In this document: positions 17,481-27,378 of the stretch, in pieces
Layout: every line of letters begins with the position of its first letter
Position numbering within the stretch: position 1 is the first letter of the stretch
Assembly: GCF_900106765.1 (NCBI RefSeq)
Contig: NZ_FNNG01000002.1
Location: 124,001-188,000 of the forward strand
DNA: 64,000 nt
DNA from: Tepidimicrobium xylanilyticum
GTDB lineage: Bacteria; Bacillota; Clostridia; Tissierellales; Tepidimicrobiaceae
Direction of reading: 5' to 3'
Notes under the pieces: generated by a model
Database searches by the model: none
Told to the model about the DNA's origin: nothing
Seen by the model: the letters and a program-made list of their open reading frames with translations, nothing else
Translations under genes and position numbers: made by a program

Positions 17481-18780
17481 TATAGATACTTTTCTATTCA
17501 ACTTTCAAAGAATATCATTAGCTGGTTTAATATTAGGTCCCAACTTCTATATCTCTGAGTCCATTTCTTTATGATATTCTGACTTGCTAGATACAATATT
17601 TTTTTCTAATGCTTGATCTGATGGGAATACTGATTTCGTCTTTGTAACCTTACTTAACTGTCTATGAAAGCCTTCAATTATGTGTGTGGTATACATTACT
17701 GTCCTAATCTCACCTGGATACTTGAAAAATGGTGATAGTACCTCCCAATTCATTTCCCAACTTTTAAAAGCATAAGGATACTTTTTGCCCCACTTTTCTT
17801 CTATTCTTGTTAAGTTATCTAGGGTAGCTTCCTCATTAACAGCCTTATATACACTTTTAAAGTCTTTGGAGAATTCTCTTAAATCCTTGTAACTTACGTA
17901 TTTGAAGGAGCTTCTAAGTTGATATATTATGCATATTTGAATTTAGCATTAGGATAAGTTGCTTGAATTGCTTCCTTTAGTCGTGTTAGGCTATCTACAC
18001 TAAATATTTGTACTTCTTCTACACCTCTATTTTTTAGGTCGTTTAGTACTTCTATCTGTTTCATTTTCGCCAATCCAAATACCGAGTACATCTTTACATC
18101 CATCTATATTTACACCTGAGACTAAATAAGCAGCCTTATTCTTAATTTGCCCATCTTCCCTAACCTTGTAGTGAATAGCATCCATGAAAACAAAAGGGTA
18201 TATTGAATCTAAAGGTTTGTTTTGCCATTCTTTTATTTGAGGTATTATACTATCATTTATCTTACTCACCATTTCTGCAGATAATTCAATTCCATATATA
18301 TCTTTAATTTGATTGTGTATGTCTCTGGTAGACATACCCCTTGAGTAAAGGGATATTACTTTCCCTTCTATGCCTGAAATATCACGTTTATTCCTTGGTA
18401 CGACTACTAGCTCAAATTCACCATTTCTGTCTCTTGGGACTTCTATTGGTATTTCTCAAAACTGAGTTTTTACTGTTTTCTCTGAATAGCCATTCCTCAC
18501 ATTATCGGTTTGTTTGTTTTTTTTATCCCCTTTGGCATAGCCTAATTCCACTTCTAATTCTGCTCTAACATCTCTTGGAGAATATCTTTAAACATATCCT
18601 TGAGGTATGAATGTAAATCTGTTGCTGTTTTTAGATTACCATCTTTAATCATATCTCTTAATGCTTCTTTAGGTAATATTGACATAAAGTTAGCTCCTTT
18701 CTTTTAAGAATTCTATTTTTAATACTTGCCAGAAAGGAGCTAAATTTTTCACAGAAGTACAAATTATTTTACACTACCCA
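17481..18780 (-). mobile_element. Degenerate IS256-family insertion sequence
   Basis: The transposase remnant (17500-18685) is flanked on its upstream side by non-coding DNA ending in a terminal-repeat-like sequence at about 18758-18780, reading GGGTAGTGTAAAATAATTTG on the minus strand. The opposite end is not clear. The right edge falls where the integrase-like frame begins, so the element may have inserted into that gene. Confidence 0.65.
17500..18685 (-). pseudogene. IS256-family (mutator-type) transposase remnant
   Basis: The reading starts MSILPKEALRDMIKDG at 18685 and breaks near 18570. It resumes with IEGKVISLYSRGMSTRDIH and FVFMDAIHYKVREDGQIKN (first catalytic Asp), shifts again, then shows FSVDSLTRLKEAI (second Asp region). 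The C-terminal block IRTVMYTTHIIEGFHRQLSKVTKTK is typical of IS256, and a last frame carries LYLASQNIIKKWT. At least three frameshifts plus stops make it inactive. Total span of about 1.19 kb matches the roughly 400-residue family size. Confidence 0.85.
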
Positions 18781-18789
18781 ATCTTATAT

Positions 18790-19272
18790 AAATAAGCAAT
18801 AATTTAGTTGTATCAAATGGAAAAGTATACTTAAATACTCCTAAAACAGAAGAAAGTCAAAGAACTCTTTATATATCAGATAATTTAAAAAACTTCTCAA
18901 ACAACATAAAAAAATGCAAAATCAACATAAACTAAAATATGGGGAATATTATCACGACAATATATTTAAGATAGAAAATGCAATTTTATTATGATTTGGG
19001 AAGATGGTAAATACATTCAACCTAATTATTATAGTCATAGATTTAGAAAGATATTGAAGAAACCTAACTTCGACAAGGTTATAAGATTTCATGATCTTAG
19101 ACATACAAATGCGACTCTTCTCTTGTCACATGGTGTAGATTTTAAAGTGATTCAAACTAGACTTGGCCACTTCGATATTAATACTACTTTAAATATTTAT
19201 TCTCACGTTAATTTAGAAATGCAGAAAGATGCGACTACAAAACTAAATGAAATTTTACACGGTGGAAATTAG
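18790..19272 (+). pseudogene. Tyrosine recombinase (phage/ICE integrase) remnant
   Basis: The upstream part has a core-binding/catalytic junction motif, LNTPKTEESQRTLYISDNL, then a frameshift near 18900. An intact C-terminal piece from 18991 follows with the catalytic box FHDLRHTNATLLLSHG (His, Arg), TRLGHFD (His) and the nucleophile Tyr in NIYSHVN. The first catalytic Arg region is missing, lost at the IS256 boundary. The remnant ends 46 bp before the 3' end of rnpB, facing it. It is one of few plus-strand genes in the window and marks a former mobile element. Confidence 0.8.
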
Positions 19273-19282
19273 GTGGCAAAAA

Positions 19283-19315
19283 GTAAAATACACCTTATAA
19301 AAAGGTGTATTTTAC
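19283..19315 (-). terminator. Bidirectional terminator between rnpB and the integrase remnant
   Basis: A 14-bp perfect stem (19283-19296 with 19302-19315) with a 5-nt loop lies just past the rnpB 3' end. On the minus strand it is followed by a CTTTTTG tract. On the plus strand it closes the integrase remnant. Confidence 0.85.
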
Positions 19316-19317
19316 AG

Positions 19318-19672
19318 CAATGAGTAAATCTATAAGCCGTGTTCTGTCTTGGATGATCATCTATCTATGACCTATTGTTACCAATAGGTTCATGCGACCT
19401 ACCAATCGGGACAGCAGCGGGCCACTGCCTTTTTAATCCCTAGCTTGGTCTTGCTCCGGATGGGGTTTACAGAGCCAACTAGTCGCCTAGTTGCTGGTGA
19501 GCTCTTACCTCACCTTTCCACCCTTACCCAACATTTCAAATGGAATGTTAGGCGGTATATTTCTGTTGCACTATCCTTAGGGTCGCCCCCACTGGACGTT
19601 ATCCAGCATCCTGCCCTATGGAGCACGGACTTTCCTCATGCTAAAGCACGCGATCACCCGATTTACTCATTA
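19318..19672 (-). ncRNA. rnpB: RNase P RNA, type A
   Basis: The minus strand carries the conserved RNase P RNA blocks GAGGAAAGTCCGTGCTCC (5' catalytic core) and ACAGAACACGGCTTATAGA (3' core). Perfect 12-bp P1 arms (AATGAGTAAATC at the 5' end, GATTTACTCATT at the 3' end) define the ends as about 19672 and 19318. Length of about 355 nt and the block arrangement fit the ancestral type A of Clostridia rather than the Bacillus type B. It processes tRNA 5' ends with the RnpA protein. Confidence 0.96.
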
Positions 19673-19753
19673 TCCGATATTTTATTGCATCATAACTATA
19701 GCATAAATCCAAAACTTTTTCAACAACAATATTTGCCAGCCATAATCAAAATA

Positions 19754-20467
19754 TTATTCCTTCTCCAAATATAATATCCTATCACAGTATTCACAATGTA
19801 GTACAGAATTAGAATGTTTTAACCGATCCACCGTAATGGCAGGAAGGACCACATTACAGCCACCACATCTATTATCTATAACCTTAACTACTGCAATCCC
19901 CCTAGTTTTAATCAACTTGTTGAATTCTAAAATCAAATTTTCATCCATATTGGAGGATATACTTTCAATTCTCTTTCTAACATCTATTGCCTTTCCATTT
20001 AATTCCTCAATAATGGATTTATAATCTTTCACTAAGCTTTTATACTCCTTTTTTAAATTATTAAAATCCTCTTTTAGATTAACAAGCTTACTTTTGAACT
20101 CATCAATATCTTCCATCATATTTATCATTTCCAACTCTTTTTCTTCAATTAATGCTTTAATCTTCTCCCTTTCCTCATTTAGAAAAGTTAATTGTTTCAA
20201 ATCTTTAATACTGCCATCGAATAGACTTTTTTCCACTTCTTTAAGTTTAAAATCAAGGTTTCTTAGAATTTGATTTTCCTTATTAAGTTTCCTTTCATTT
20301 TCTTTTATAGAAGTTTCCAATTCTATAATATCCGTTTCCTTCCTATCCAATTCAATAGCTAATAATTTTATATCTTCTCCATTTTGAATTTCCTTAAGCT
20401 TCTTTTTAATATCTGCTAATAAGCTTTTATTTTTTTGCAGTTCCCACAAATCTTCTATATCATCCAT
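19754..20467 (-). CDS. Coiled-coil protein with C-terminal C4 zinc ribbon
   Basis: A 237-residue protein. Residues 1-185 are charged and heptad-like, a long antiparallel coiled coil. The C-terminus carries CGGCNVVLPA and CEYCDRILYL, a C4 zinc ribbon. This architecture (DUF164/zf-RING_7 family) is common beside nif3 and trmK in Firmicutes. It has been linked to RNA or DNA handling, but no reaction is known. It starts 18 bp after the nif3 stop. Confidence 0.85.
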   Translation of the reverse strand: MDDIEDLWELQKNKSLLADIKKKLKEIQNGEDIKLLAIELDRKETDIIELETSIKENERKLNKENQILRNLDFKLKEVEKSLFDGSIKDLKQLTFLNEEREKIKALIEEKELEMINMMEDIDEFKSKLVNLKEDFNNLKKEYKSLVKDYKSIIEELNGKAIDVRKRIESISSNMDENLILEFNKLIKTRGIAVVKVIDNRCGGCNVVLPAITVDRLKHSNSVLHCEYCDRILYLEKE

Positions 20468-20485
20468 ATATTTACCTCCAAAAAT

Positions 20486-21586
20486 TTAATAGAAAGCAAA
20501 AGGTGGACTGCTTTTATCGTGCAAATATATTTCTACTTTATTTTCTAGTATTTTATCTAAATAATCCTTTATAATTGGGAGTATCACCTTTTCAGTGTGA
20601 TAATGACCTGCATCTACAAGGGTAAGCCCTAATTCATTAGCATACTGGGCATCATGGTATTTAACATCTCCAGTAATATATAAATCTGCACCTCTTTTAT
20701 AGGCATCATAGATAAAAGAAGCACCACTTCCTCCACATACTGCTACCCTTTCAACGATCCTATTTCGGTTTCCATAAACTATTACTCTATCAACCTCTAA
20801 ACTTCTTTTAATGATATCCAAATAATCTAATAGAGCCATTTCCTTTATACTGCCTATTCTACCATACCCATAAGCTTTACCTTCATTTTTTAATGGGTAT
20901 ATATCATAGGCTACTTCTTCATAGGGATGATGCCTTATCATCTCTTTTAATACTTCATCTAAATTATTGTCTTCAACAATGGTTTCGATTCTAACTTCTT
21001 CAACTTCCTCTAATTCATAAACTTTTCCGATAAAAGGTTTAGTCCCCCTTAAAGGCAAAAAGGTTCCCATACCTTCAACATTATAGGTACAATGGCTGTA
21101 GTTTCCAATCCAACCAGCACCCATATCACCTAAAACTTTTCTTATAATAGGTGCATAATCTTTTGGAACGAATACCACTAATTTATATAAGGGATCTCGA
21201 TAATTAACCCTTAAAGGCTCATGATTTTTGATCCCCAATGTATTGGCTAAAGCATCATTTACGCCACCTGGTACCAAATCCAAATTAGTATGTGCATTGT
21301 ATACAACTAAGTCTTCCTTAATTATATCATAGATCAAACTTTCCTTATATGATTCTTTGGTTATTCTGGACAAGGATTTGAATATAATAGGGTGATGGGT
21401 AACTATCATTTGGACTTTTTTATTCATGGCTTCCAAGAAAACCTCTCGGTCCAAATCCAAGGATATTAATATTTTTGAAACCTCCCTTTCAGGGTCACCT
21501 ATCTGAAAGCCAGTATTATCCCATTTATCGATTAAATAAGGAAAAGCCCATTGATCTAATAGCTTAATTATATCTATTGCCTTCAA
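20486..21586 (-). CDS. Nif3-like dinuclear metal centre protein
   Basis: A 366-residue member of the Nif3/YqfO/YbgI family with the insert found in longer Firmicute versions. Metal ligands are in VTHHPIIF (N-terminal), NAHTNLD, and the late DAGHYHTE motif. Hexameric rings are known for the family; reported roles vary and the substrate is unsettled. The start overlaps the trmK 3' end by 23 bp, showing translational coupling. Confidence 0.92.
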   Translation of the reverse strand: MKAIDIIKLLDQWAFPYLIDKWDNTGFQIGDPEREVSKILISLDLDREVFLEAMNKKVQMIVTHHPIIFKSLSRITKESYKESLIYDIIKEDLVVYNAHTNLDLVPGGVNDALANTLGIKNHEPLRVNYRDPLYKLVVFVPKDYAPIIRKVLGDMGAGWIGNYSHCTYNVEGMGTFLPLRGTKPFIGKVYELEEVEEVRIETIVEDNNLDEVLKEMIRHHPYEEVAYDIYPLKNEGKAYGYGRIGSIKEMALLDYLDIIKRSLEVDRVIVYGNRNRIVERVAVCGGSGASFIYDAYKRGADLYITGDVKYHDAQYANELGLTLVDAGHYHTEKVILPIIKDYLDKILENKVEIYLHDKSSPPFAFY

Positions 21587-22271
21587 TTCCTTTAAGCACC
21601 TCCTTTAATTTATTAACCTCCATCACTATTTCTTCATACCTGTTTTTACTTTTTTCTGTATTCTTGTCCTTTAATTTTTCTAAAACATTATTGAGTATAC
21701 TTATCTTCTCTTCTACAAAATCCTTTAATAAAGGGTCTTTTTTCAATATCAACTTTTCTCCTATTTCATAATGGATATAGTCTTCAACTATAGATTTGCC
21801 TTTTTTTGCATAGATGATCTCATAAAATTTATCATCTTCTTTTACCAACTTTTCATCTATTATTTCAAAACTATTAATATACAAATACTCTCTCAATTCC
21901 CTGCTTGCTACATTTGGTTGTAGTATAAAATGAGTTATAGAATCTCTTTTATTTCTGTCCTTATCTAATATGTCTCTAATAAGTAACCCGCCCATTCCAG
22001 AAATCACAACTGTATCTACCTCAAAAGGCTTCAACACTTCTAATCCATTGCCTAATCGAATATCTATATGGTTTTCCAGATTTTCCTCTTTAACCAATTG
22101 TATTGTTTTTGCCAAAGAATTCTTACTGAGGTCTGTAGCTATTACCTTTTTTGCTATCTTATTTTTTATCAGGTATATAGGTATATACCCGTGATCAGTT
22201 CCAATATCTGCTACTATTGTATTAGGTGGTATTAAATCAGCGATAGCTTGTAATCTACTGGATAGTCTCAT
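21564..22271 (-). CDS. trmK: tRNA (adenine(22)-N1)-methyltransferase
   Basis: A 235-residue class I SAM methyltransferase of the TrmK family. Motif I is VADIGTDHGYIPIYL near residue 20, VVISGMGG is the family's later motif, and a C-terminal coiled coil follows. It modifies A22 in Gram-positive tRNAs. It overlaps nif3, and this pair downstream of rpoD is a conserved Firmicute arrangement. Confidence 0.93.
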   Translation of the reverse strand: MRLSSRLQAIADLIPPNTIVADIGTDHGYIPIYLIKNKIAKKVIATDLSKNSLAKTIQLVKEENLENHIDIRLGNGLEVLKPFEVDTVVISGMGGLLIRDILDKDRNKRDSITHFILQPNVASRELREYLYINSFEIIDEKLVKEDDKFYEIIYAKKGKSIVEDYIHYEIGEKLILKKDPLLKDFVEEKISILNNVLEKLKDKNTEKSKNRYEEIVMEVNKLKEVLKGIEGNRYN

Positions 22272-22306
22272 CAGTACATTCCTTTCATAATTAATTTGTA
22301 ATATCT

Positions 22307-22343
22307 ATAATTAAAGATTCGCATTTAGCGAATCTTTAATTAT
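22307..22343 (-). terminator. Stem-loop after rpoD
   Basis: A 16-bp perfect stem (22307-22322 with 22328-22343) with a 5-nt loop includes the rpoD stop codon. There is no strong T run, so it may only partly terminate before trmK or protect the rpoD message. Confidence 0.6.
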
Positions 22344-23452
22344 TCAAGAAAGTCCTTTAGCTTCTTACTTCTGCTAGGATGTCTTAATTTTCTTAAAGCC
22401 TTAGCTTCTATCTGTCTTATTCTTTCTCTTGTTACATCAAATTCTTTGCCTACTTCTTCTAATGTACGGGCTCTACCATCATCAAGCCCAAACCTCAACC
22501 TTAAAACCTTCTGTTCTCTTGGAGTAAGGGTGTCCAATACATCTACCAGTTGTTCCCTTAACATAGTGTAGGTTGCTGCTTCAGCAGGAGCTAAAGCATT
22601 GTCATCCTCTATAAAATCACCAAGATGACTGTCTTCTTCTTCTCCAATGGGAGTTTCCAAAGACACGGGTTCTTGAGCTATTTTCATAATCTCCCTTACC
22701 TTTTCTACTTCCATATTCATTTCTTTCCCTATTTCCTCAGGTGTAGGGTCTCTTCCTAACTCTTGAACTAATTGTCTTTGAACTCTCACTAACTTATTAA
22801 TGGTTTCAACCATATGAACTGGAATACGAATGGTTCTAGCTTGGTCAGCAATAGCTCTAGTTATAGCTTGACGTATCCACCAAGTAGCATAGGTACTAAA
22901 CTTAAAACCCTTTTGATAATCGAACTTTTCTACTGCTTTCATTAACCCTAAATTTCCTTCCTGAATTAAATCTAAGAACAGCATACCCCTGCCTACATAC
23001 CTTTTTGCAATGCTAACCACCAATCTTAAGTTGGCTTCTGCTAATTTCTTTTTAGCTAATTCATCTCCTTCTTCCATTCTCTTGGCTAATTCTATTTCTT
23101 CTTCTGCAGTAAGCAATGGAATTTTCCCAATTTCCTTTAGATACATTCTAACAGGATCATCTACACTTATTCCTCTTGGTAAAGATAAATCTTCCTTAAG
23201 ATCTATATCTTCCTCTGCTTCATCACTAGTTTCAAGGAGCATATCGTCTTCTTTATCTCCTACTATATCGATCCCCATATCCTCAAATCTTACATATATG
23301 TCATCTATTTGATCTGGATCCAGTTCTATTTCCTCTAGTGCATCCATAATTTCTTTATATGTTAAGACTCCACTTTTTTTACCCTTATCTATTAATTGTT
23401 TAATTGCTAATATTTTCTCTTTCTCTAATTCTGGTTTATTATTTGGGCTCAA
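22340..23452 (-). CDS. rpoD: Primary sigma factor RpoD/SigA
   Basis: A 370-residue housekeeping sigma-70. It has region 1.1 at the N-terminus ([16 protein letters not shown]), region 1.2 ([16 protein letters not shown]), the -10 recognition region 2 ([27 protein letters not shown]), region 3, and the region 4 helix-turn-helix for the -35 element ([23 protein letters not shown]). Short acidic spacer as in Bacillus SigA. It follows dnaG by 24 bp, the classical macromolecular-synthesis operon order. Confidence 0.98.
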   Translation of the reverse strand: MSPNNKPELEKEKILAIKQLIDKGKKSGVLTYKEIMDALEEIELDPDQIDDIYVRFEDMGIDIVGDKEDDMLLETSDEAEEDIDLKEDLSLPRGISVDDPVRMYLKEIGKIPLLTAEEEIELAKRMEEGDELAKKKLAEANLRLVVSIAKRYVGRGMLFLDLIQEGNLGLMKAVEKFDYQKGFKFSTYATWWIRQAITRAIADQARTIRIPVHMVETINKLVRVQRQLVQELGRDPTPEEIGKEMNMEVEKVREIMKIAQEPVSLETPIGEEEDSHLGDFIEDDNALAPAEAATYTMLREQLVDVLDTLTPREQKVLRLRFGLDDGRARTLEEVGKEFDVTRERIRQIEAKALRKLRHPSRSKKLKDFLE

Positions 23453-23476
23453 TATAGCTCCCTCCCTTCCTAACCT

Positions 23477-25321
23477 TTACGTATGTGATTGTAACTCTTT
23501 GTCTAATTTCGTCAACTCTAAGCATAACAATTTGAATCTCTCCACATCTCCTTCATCTTTTACATTCTTTGATTCAATCTCTTTTATTTCATTCAAAATC
23601 TTTTTCCTTTCCATCTCTAATTTTGATATTTTAATCCTCTTTATTAAATCTTTTATCAAAGTATTTTTGTTTTCAGGCAACACTCCTACATTCAAATCCA
23701 TAATTTCATATATTAGATCGTAATCTAGGTCTTTCTCCTGTTTTAATTTGACTAAAATAAAATCATTAGCAATTTTCATCAAATCAACTTTTTTTTCATA
23801 TTCATCAAAAATAATCTTTGCCAAAATATTGCTTTCATAATTCAAGAAATCTTCTTCGTTTAAATAACCTTTTATAATGTTGTAATAACTTCTACTTTCA
23901 AGCATCAATCTAATCAACATCTTTTCAGCTGTTAAATGTGCTGGTTCCAGAACAGCTTTAATTGGGGCTATTTTACTCTTATTATACCTATTTCTACCAA
24001 TTATATACTTGTCCTTGGAAAAACTTGATTCGTTTTTATAATTATTCCCCAAAACCTCTTTTTTAATTGCATCTTCTGATATTTCCATTTCCTTTGCAAT
24101 TTTATCTATATATATTTCCCTTTCTACAGGGCTATTTATATTCCTTAATATAACAGACACTTCTTTAACAAATTTAATCTTTCCATCAATATCATTTACA
24201 TTATATTTCTTTCTCAATATTAATATTTTGTAATCTATTGGATTGAAAGCATTATCTATCAATTTTTCAAATTCTTTCAATCCCATTTTGTTGATAAAAT
24301 CATCTGGATCATGCCCTTTGGGCAAAAGTATTACCTTAGGGTTAAGCCCCTCCTTATCTAATATATTTAATGCTTTGATAGTTGCATTTATTCCAGCATT
24401 ATCCGAATCGTAGCAAATATAAATTTCTTTATTTAACCTTTTTAAAAGCTTTGCTTGATTAGAGGTAAAAGCAGTACCAAGACTTGCTACGGCATAATCA
24501 ATTCCATTTCTGTACAATGAAATGACATCCATATACCCTTCAACCAATATTATCTTATTTAGATTAAAATTCCGCTTTATGAGATTTAAGCCATAAAGAT
24601 TGTTACCTTTTATAAAAATTAAAGTATCCTTTGAATTTAGATACTTAGGCATAGTCTGGTCCAGTACTCGTCCTCCAAATCCTATTACTCTACCTTTACC
24701 ATCAATTATTGGAAACATTATTCTATTTCTAAACTTATCATAATATCCCGTATTATCCTTTCTTTTACCTATTAAACCTGCTTTCTCTATATCCTCTTCC
24801 TCATATCCTTTCTTAATTAGATAATTTTTTAAACTGTCCCATTTGTCTGGAGCATAACCTAATCCAAATCGTTTTATTATATCCTTATTCAAATTCCTTC
24901 TTCCCAAATATTCTAAAGCTTCTCTATTTTGACCAAGGTTAAGATAGTAAAACTTAGCTGCTTCTCTATTAATTTCATATAAGAGGTCCTTTTGCAATTT
25001 CAATTTATGGTCTATAGGGTTTTTTTCCATTATGGGTATTCCCTCTTGTTCAGCAATGAATCTTACTGCTTCGACAAAGGATAGATTTTCAATTTTCATA
25101 ATAAAACTTATTACATCGCCACCTTCTCCACAGCCAAAACAATGAAATAATTGCTTAGATTCGGATATAGTAAAAGATGGTGTCTTTTCATTATGAAAAG
25201 GGCATAAGCCCACATAATTACTACCAGTTTTTTTGAGCTGGATATATTTAGATACTACATCTATCAGATCGACGGTATCATGTATCCTTTCTATCAACTC
25301 TTCATCAATATTATATGACAT
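23477..25321 (-). CDS. dnaG: DNA primase
   Basis: A 614-residue primase making RNA primers at the replication fork. The CHC2 zinc domain has C40, H43, C61 and C64; the TOPRIM catalytic core contains VEGYMDVISL and the DSDNAG metal site; a C-terminal helicase-binding region follows. Length is standard. It lies between dgt and rpoD. Confidence 0.97.
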   Translation of the reverse strand: MSYNIDEELIERIHDTVDLIDVVSKYIQLKKTGSNYVGLCPFHNEKTPSFTISESKQLFHCFGCGEGGDVISFIMKIENLSFVEAVRFIAEQEGIPIMEKNPIDHKLKLQKDLLYEINREAAKFYYLNLGQNREALEYLGRRNLNKDIIKRFGLGYAPDKWDSLKNYLIKKGYEEEDIEKAGLIGKRKDNTGYYDKFRNRIMFPIIDGKGRVIGFGGRVLDQTMPKYLNSKDTLIFIKGNNLYGLNLIKRNFNLNKIILVEGYMDVISLYRNGIDYAVASLGTAFTSNQAKLLKRLNKEIYICYDSDNAGINATIKALNILDKEGLNPKVILLPKGHDPDDFINKMGLKEFEKLIDNAFNPIDYKILILRKKYNVNDIDGKIKFVKEVSVILRNINSPVEREIYIDKIAKEMEISEDAIKKEVLGNNYKNESSFSKDKYIIGRNRYNKSKIAPIKAVLEPAHLTAEKMLIRLMLESRSYYNIIKGYLNEEDFLNYESNILAKIIFDEYEKKVDLMKIANDFILVKLKQEKDLDYDLIYEIMDLNVGVLPENKNTLIKDLIKRIKISKLEMERKKILNEIKEIESKNVKDEGDVERFKLLCLELTKLDKELQSHT

Positions 25322-25395
25322 GGCTCATCACCTTTTCTCTCCAATAGGAGAACATTATATATTATTCGACACAAAGTCTTAAAATCCTTCTTTTA

Positions 25396-26409
25396 TTAGT
25401 ATTTTCTCCAAGACTTTGGAACAAATAGCTCATTAAATTGATTTATAGCATATCTATCAGTCATACCAGCTATATAATCGGTTATAATGTCCTCCTTGGA
25501 TTCATAGTCTTCATATAATTGAATATGCTCTTTTGGTAATTTATCGAAATTGGTCAAGTAATAATTGTACAACTGTTCAATTACATATTTAGCTTTATCC
25601 TCTTCACCTTTGGCTTCTTTGTTTAAATACACCCTTTCAAACATGAAACTCCTTAATTTATTGGTATAATAATTAACCTCCTCACTCATGGATATTCTAT
25701 CACTATTTGAACTATTCTTTATTACATCTAAAATCATGGAATTAATCCTTTCTCCATGATTTTCCCCCAAATACTTTATACAATCCTTTGGTAAATCATC
25801 TAATCTAATAATATTTGCCCTTATTGCATCATCAATATCATGATTTATATACGCAATCCTATCTGCTAACCTTACTATTTGACCTTCTAAGGTTTCTGGT
25901 TTTGCCCCTCCAGTATGTTTTAAAATTCCATCTCTAACCTCATAAGTTAAATTTAACCCTTTTCTAGTTGATGTATGCTCTAAATAATCCACAACCCTTA
26001 AACTTTGCTTACTATGACAGAATCCCTTAGGATGTAGCTTGTTTAATATATTTTCTCCTGTATGCCCAAAGGGAGTATGACCTAAATCATGACCTAAAGC
26101 TATGGCCTCCACTAAATCTTCATTTAATCTTAAAGCCCTTGCCAAGGTTCTGGATATTTGGGCCACTTCTAAAGTATGAGTCAATCTAGTTCTATAATGG
26201 TCCCCCACTGGTGCAATAAAAACTTGAGTTTTATGCTTCAATCTTCTAAAGGATTTAGAATGAATTATTCTATCTCTATCCCTTTGGTATTCAGTCCTAA
26301 CTTGACACTTTTCCTCCTCTATTGCTCTTCCCTTAGTATTTTGGCTTAAAGCAGCATAAGGAGATAATATCCTTTTTTCCAACGCTTCCATCTCTATTCT
26401 TTTTCTCAT
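25396..26409 (-). CDS. dgt: Deoxyguanosinetriphosphate triphosphohydrolase-like protein
   Basis: A 337-residue HD-domain dNTPase. Histidine/aspartate motifs are [28 protein letters not shown] and [12 protein letters not shown]. The start at 26409 ([16 protein letters not shown]) is preferred because GGGG precedes it; an upstream in-frame start at 26478 would add 23 residues unlike the family. It sets dNTP pools and its position before dnaG is conserved in clostridia. Confidence 0.92.
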   Translation of the reverse strand: MRKRIEMEALEKRILSPYAALSQNTKGRAIEEEKCQVRTEYQRDRDRIIHSKSFRRLKHKTQVFIAPVGDHYRTRLTHTLEVAQISRTLARALRLNEDLVEAIALGHDLGHTPFGHTGENILNKLHPKGFCHSKQSLRVVDYLEHTSTRKGLNLTYEVRDGILKHTGGAKPETLEGQIVRLADRIAYINHDIDDAIRANIIRLDDLPKDCIKYLGENHGERINSMILDVIKNSSNSDRISMSEEVNYYTNKLRSFMFERVYLNKEAKGEEDKAKYVIEQLYNYYLTNFDKLPKEHIQLYEDYESKEDIITDYIAGMTDRYAINQFNELFVPKSWRKY

Positions 26410-26546
26410 ATTTAAAACCCCATTAACAAAAATAATATATATATTATATATACAACATAAGTTCCTAGAATCCTTCAATTTTATTTATAAATTTTTAGTA
26501 CATTATTTTACAAAACCAAAAGAAGTGTTGAAATTACAACACTTCT

Positions 26547-27368
26547 CTAGAAATTTTCACCAAAATTCCTTTTCATGTCTTCTATTACTATCCCTGCAGT
26601 TTCCTCTACTGCTTTGTTTGAAACGTCTATAACTGTACATTTAAGCTTTTCCATAATCTTTTTAGAATATTCAAGCTCATAATTAATTCTATCGATACTT
26701 GCATAATTTGCATTATTATTCAACCCCAAGGATTTTAACCTTTCTTGTCTTATCTCATTCAACTTAAAGGGATTGGCAATAAGTCCAAAAATCCTTCTAT
26801 TATCTATTTCAAAAAGCTCCTTAGGTATCGGAACTTCTGGGACCAAAGGCACATTGGCAACTTTGTAATATTTATGGGCTAAGTACATGCTTAAAGGGGT
26901 TTTAGATGTACGTGATACACCTATAAGTACTATATCTGCCTTTTTAATCCCTCTAGCATCCTTGCCATCATCATATTTTACTGCAAATTCCACAGCATCT
27001 ACTTTTCTAAAATATTTCTCATCTAATCTCCTTATAAGGCCAGACTCCCGCTTAGGTGCATAACCAAATACCTTTTCCAGGGCTTCTAAGGCAGGTGTCA
27101 TTAAGTCTATCGATGGTATGTTATATTTTTCACTCAATTCAACCACATAATTCTTGAGCTTTTCTATTACTATGGTATATACGATTACGCTCTTTTCGTT
27201 TACAGCTTCTTCAAATACCTCTACAATCTGGTCTTCTGAAGTAATATAGGGAAACCTTCTTACCTCAAATTTACAAGGATAAAACTGACTAACAGCAGCT
27301 CTGGCAACTTGTTCACCAGTTTCTCCAATTGAGTCTGATAATACATATATCGTAATGGAATTGTCCAT
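26547..27368 (-). CDS. ppsR: Pyruvate, phosphate dikinase regulatory protein (kinase/phosphorylase)
   Basis: A 273-residue DUF299-family protein that phosphorylates and dephosphorylates PPDK with ADP/Pi. The P-loop-like GVSRTSKTPLSMYLA motif and the N-terminal VLSDSIGETGE are diagnostic. Start at 27368 has an AGGAGGTG ribosome site; a longer frame from 27404 would overlap ccpN and is unlikely. It follows the CcpN-like regulator, as in Bacillus (yqzB-yqfL), though no ppdK is in the window. Confidence 0.94.
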   Translation of the reverse strand: MDNSITIYVLSDSIGETGEQVARAAVSQFYPCKFEVRRFPYITSEDQIVEVFEEAVNEKSVIVYTIVIEKLKNYVVELSEKYNIPSIDLMTPALEALEKVFGYAPKRESGLIRRLDEKYFRKVDAVEFAVKYDDGKDARGIKKADIVLIGVSRTSKTPLSMYLAHKYYKVANVPLVPEVPIPKELFEIDNRRIFGLIANPFKLNEIRQERLKSLGLNNNANYASIDRINYELEYSKKIMEKLKCTVIDVSNKAVEETAGIVIEDMKRNFGENF

Positions 27369-27378
27369 AAGACACCTC

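Noticed and set aside
19445-19774. Plus-strand open frame of 109 codons across rnpB
   Set aside because: It lies antisense to the highly conserved RNase P RNA and has no ribosome site or protein-like pattern.
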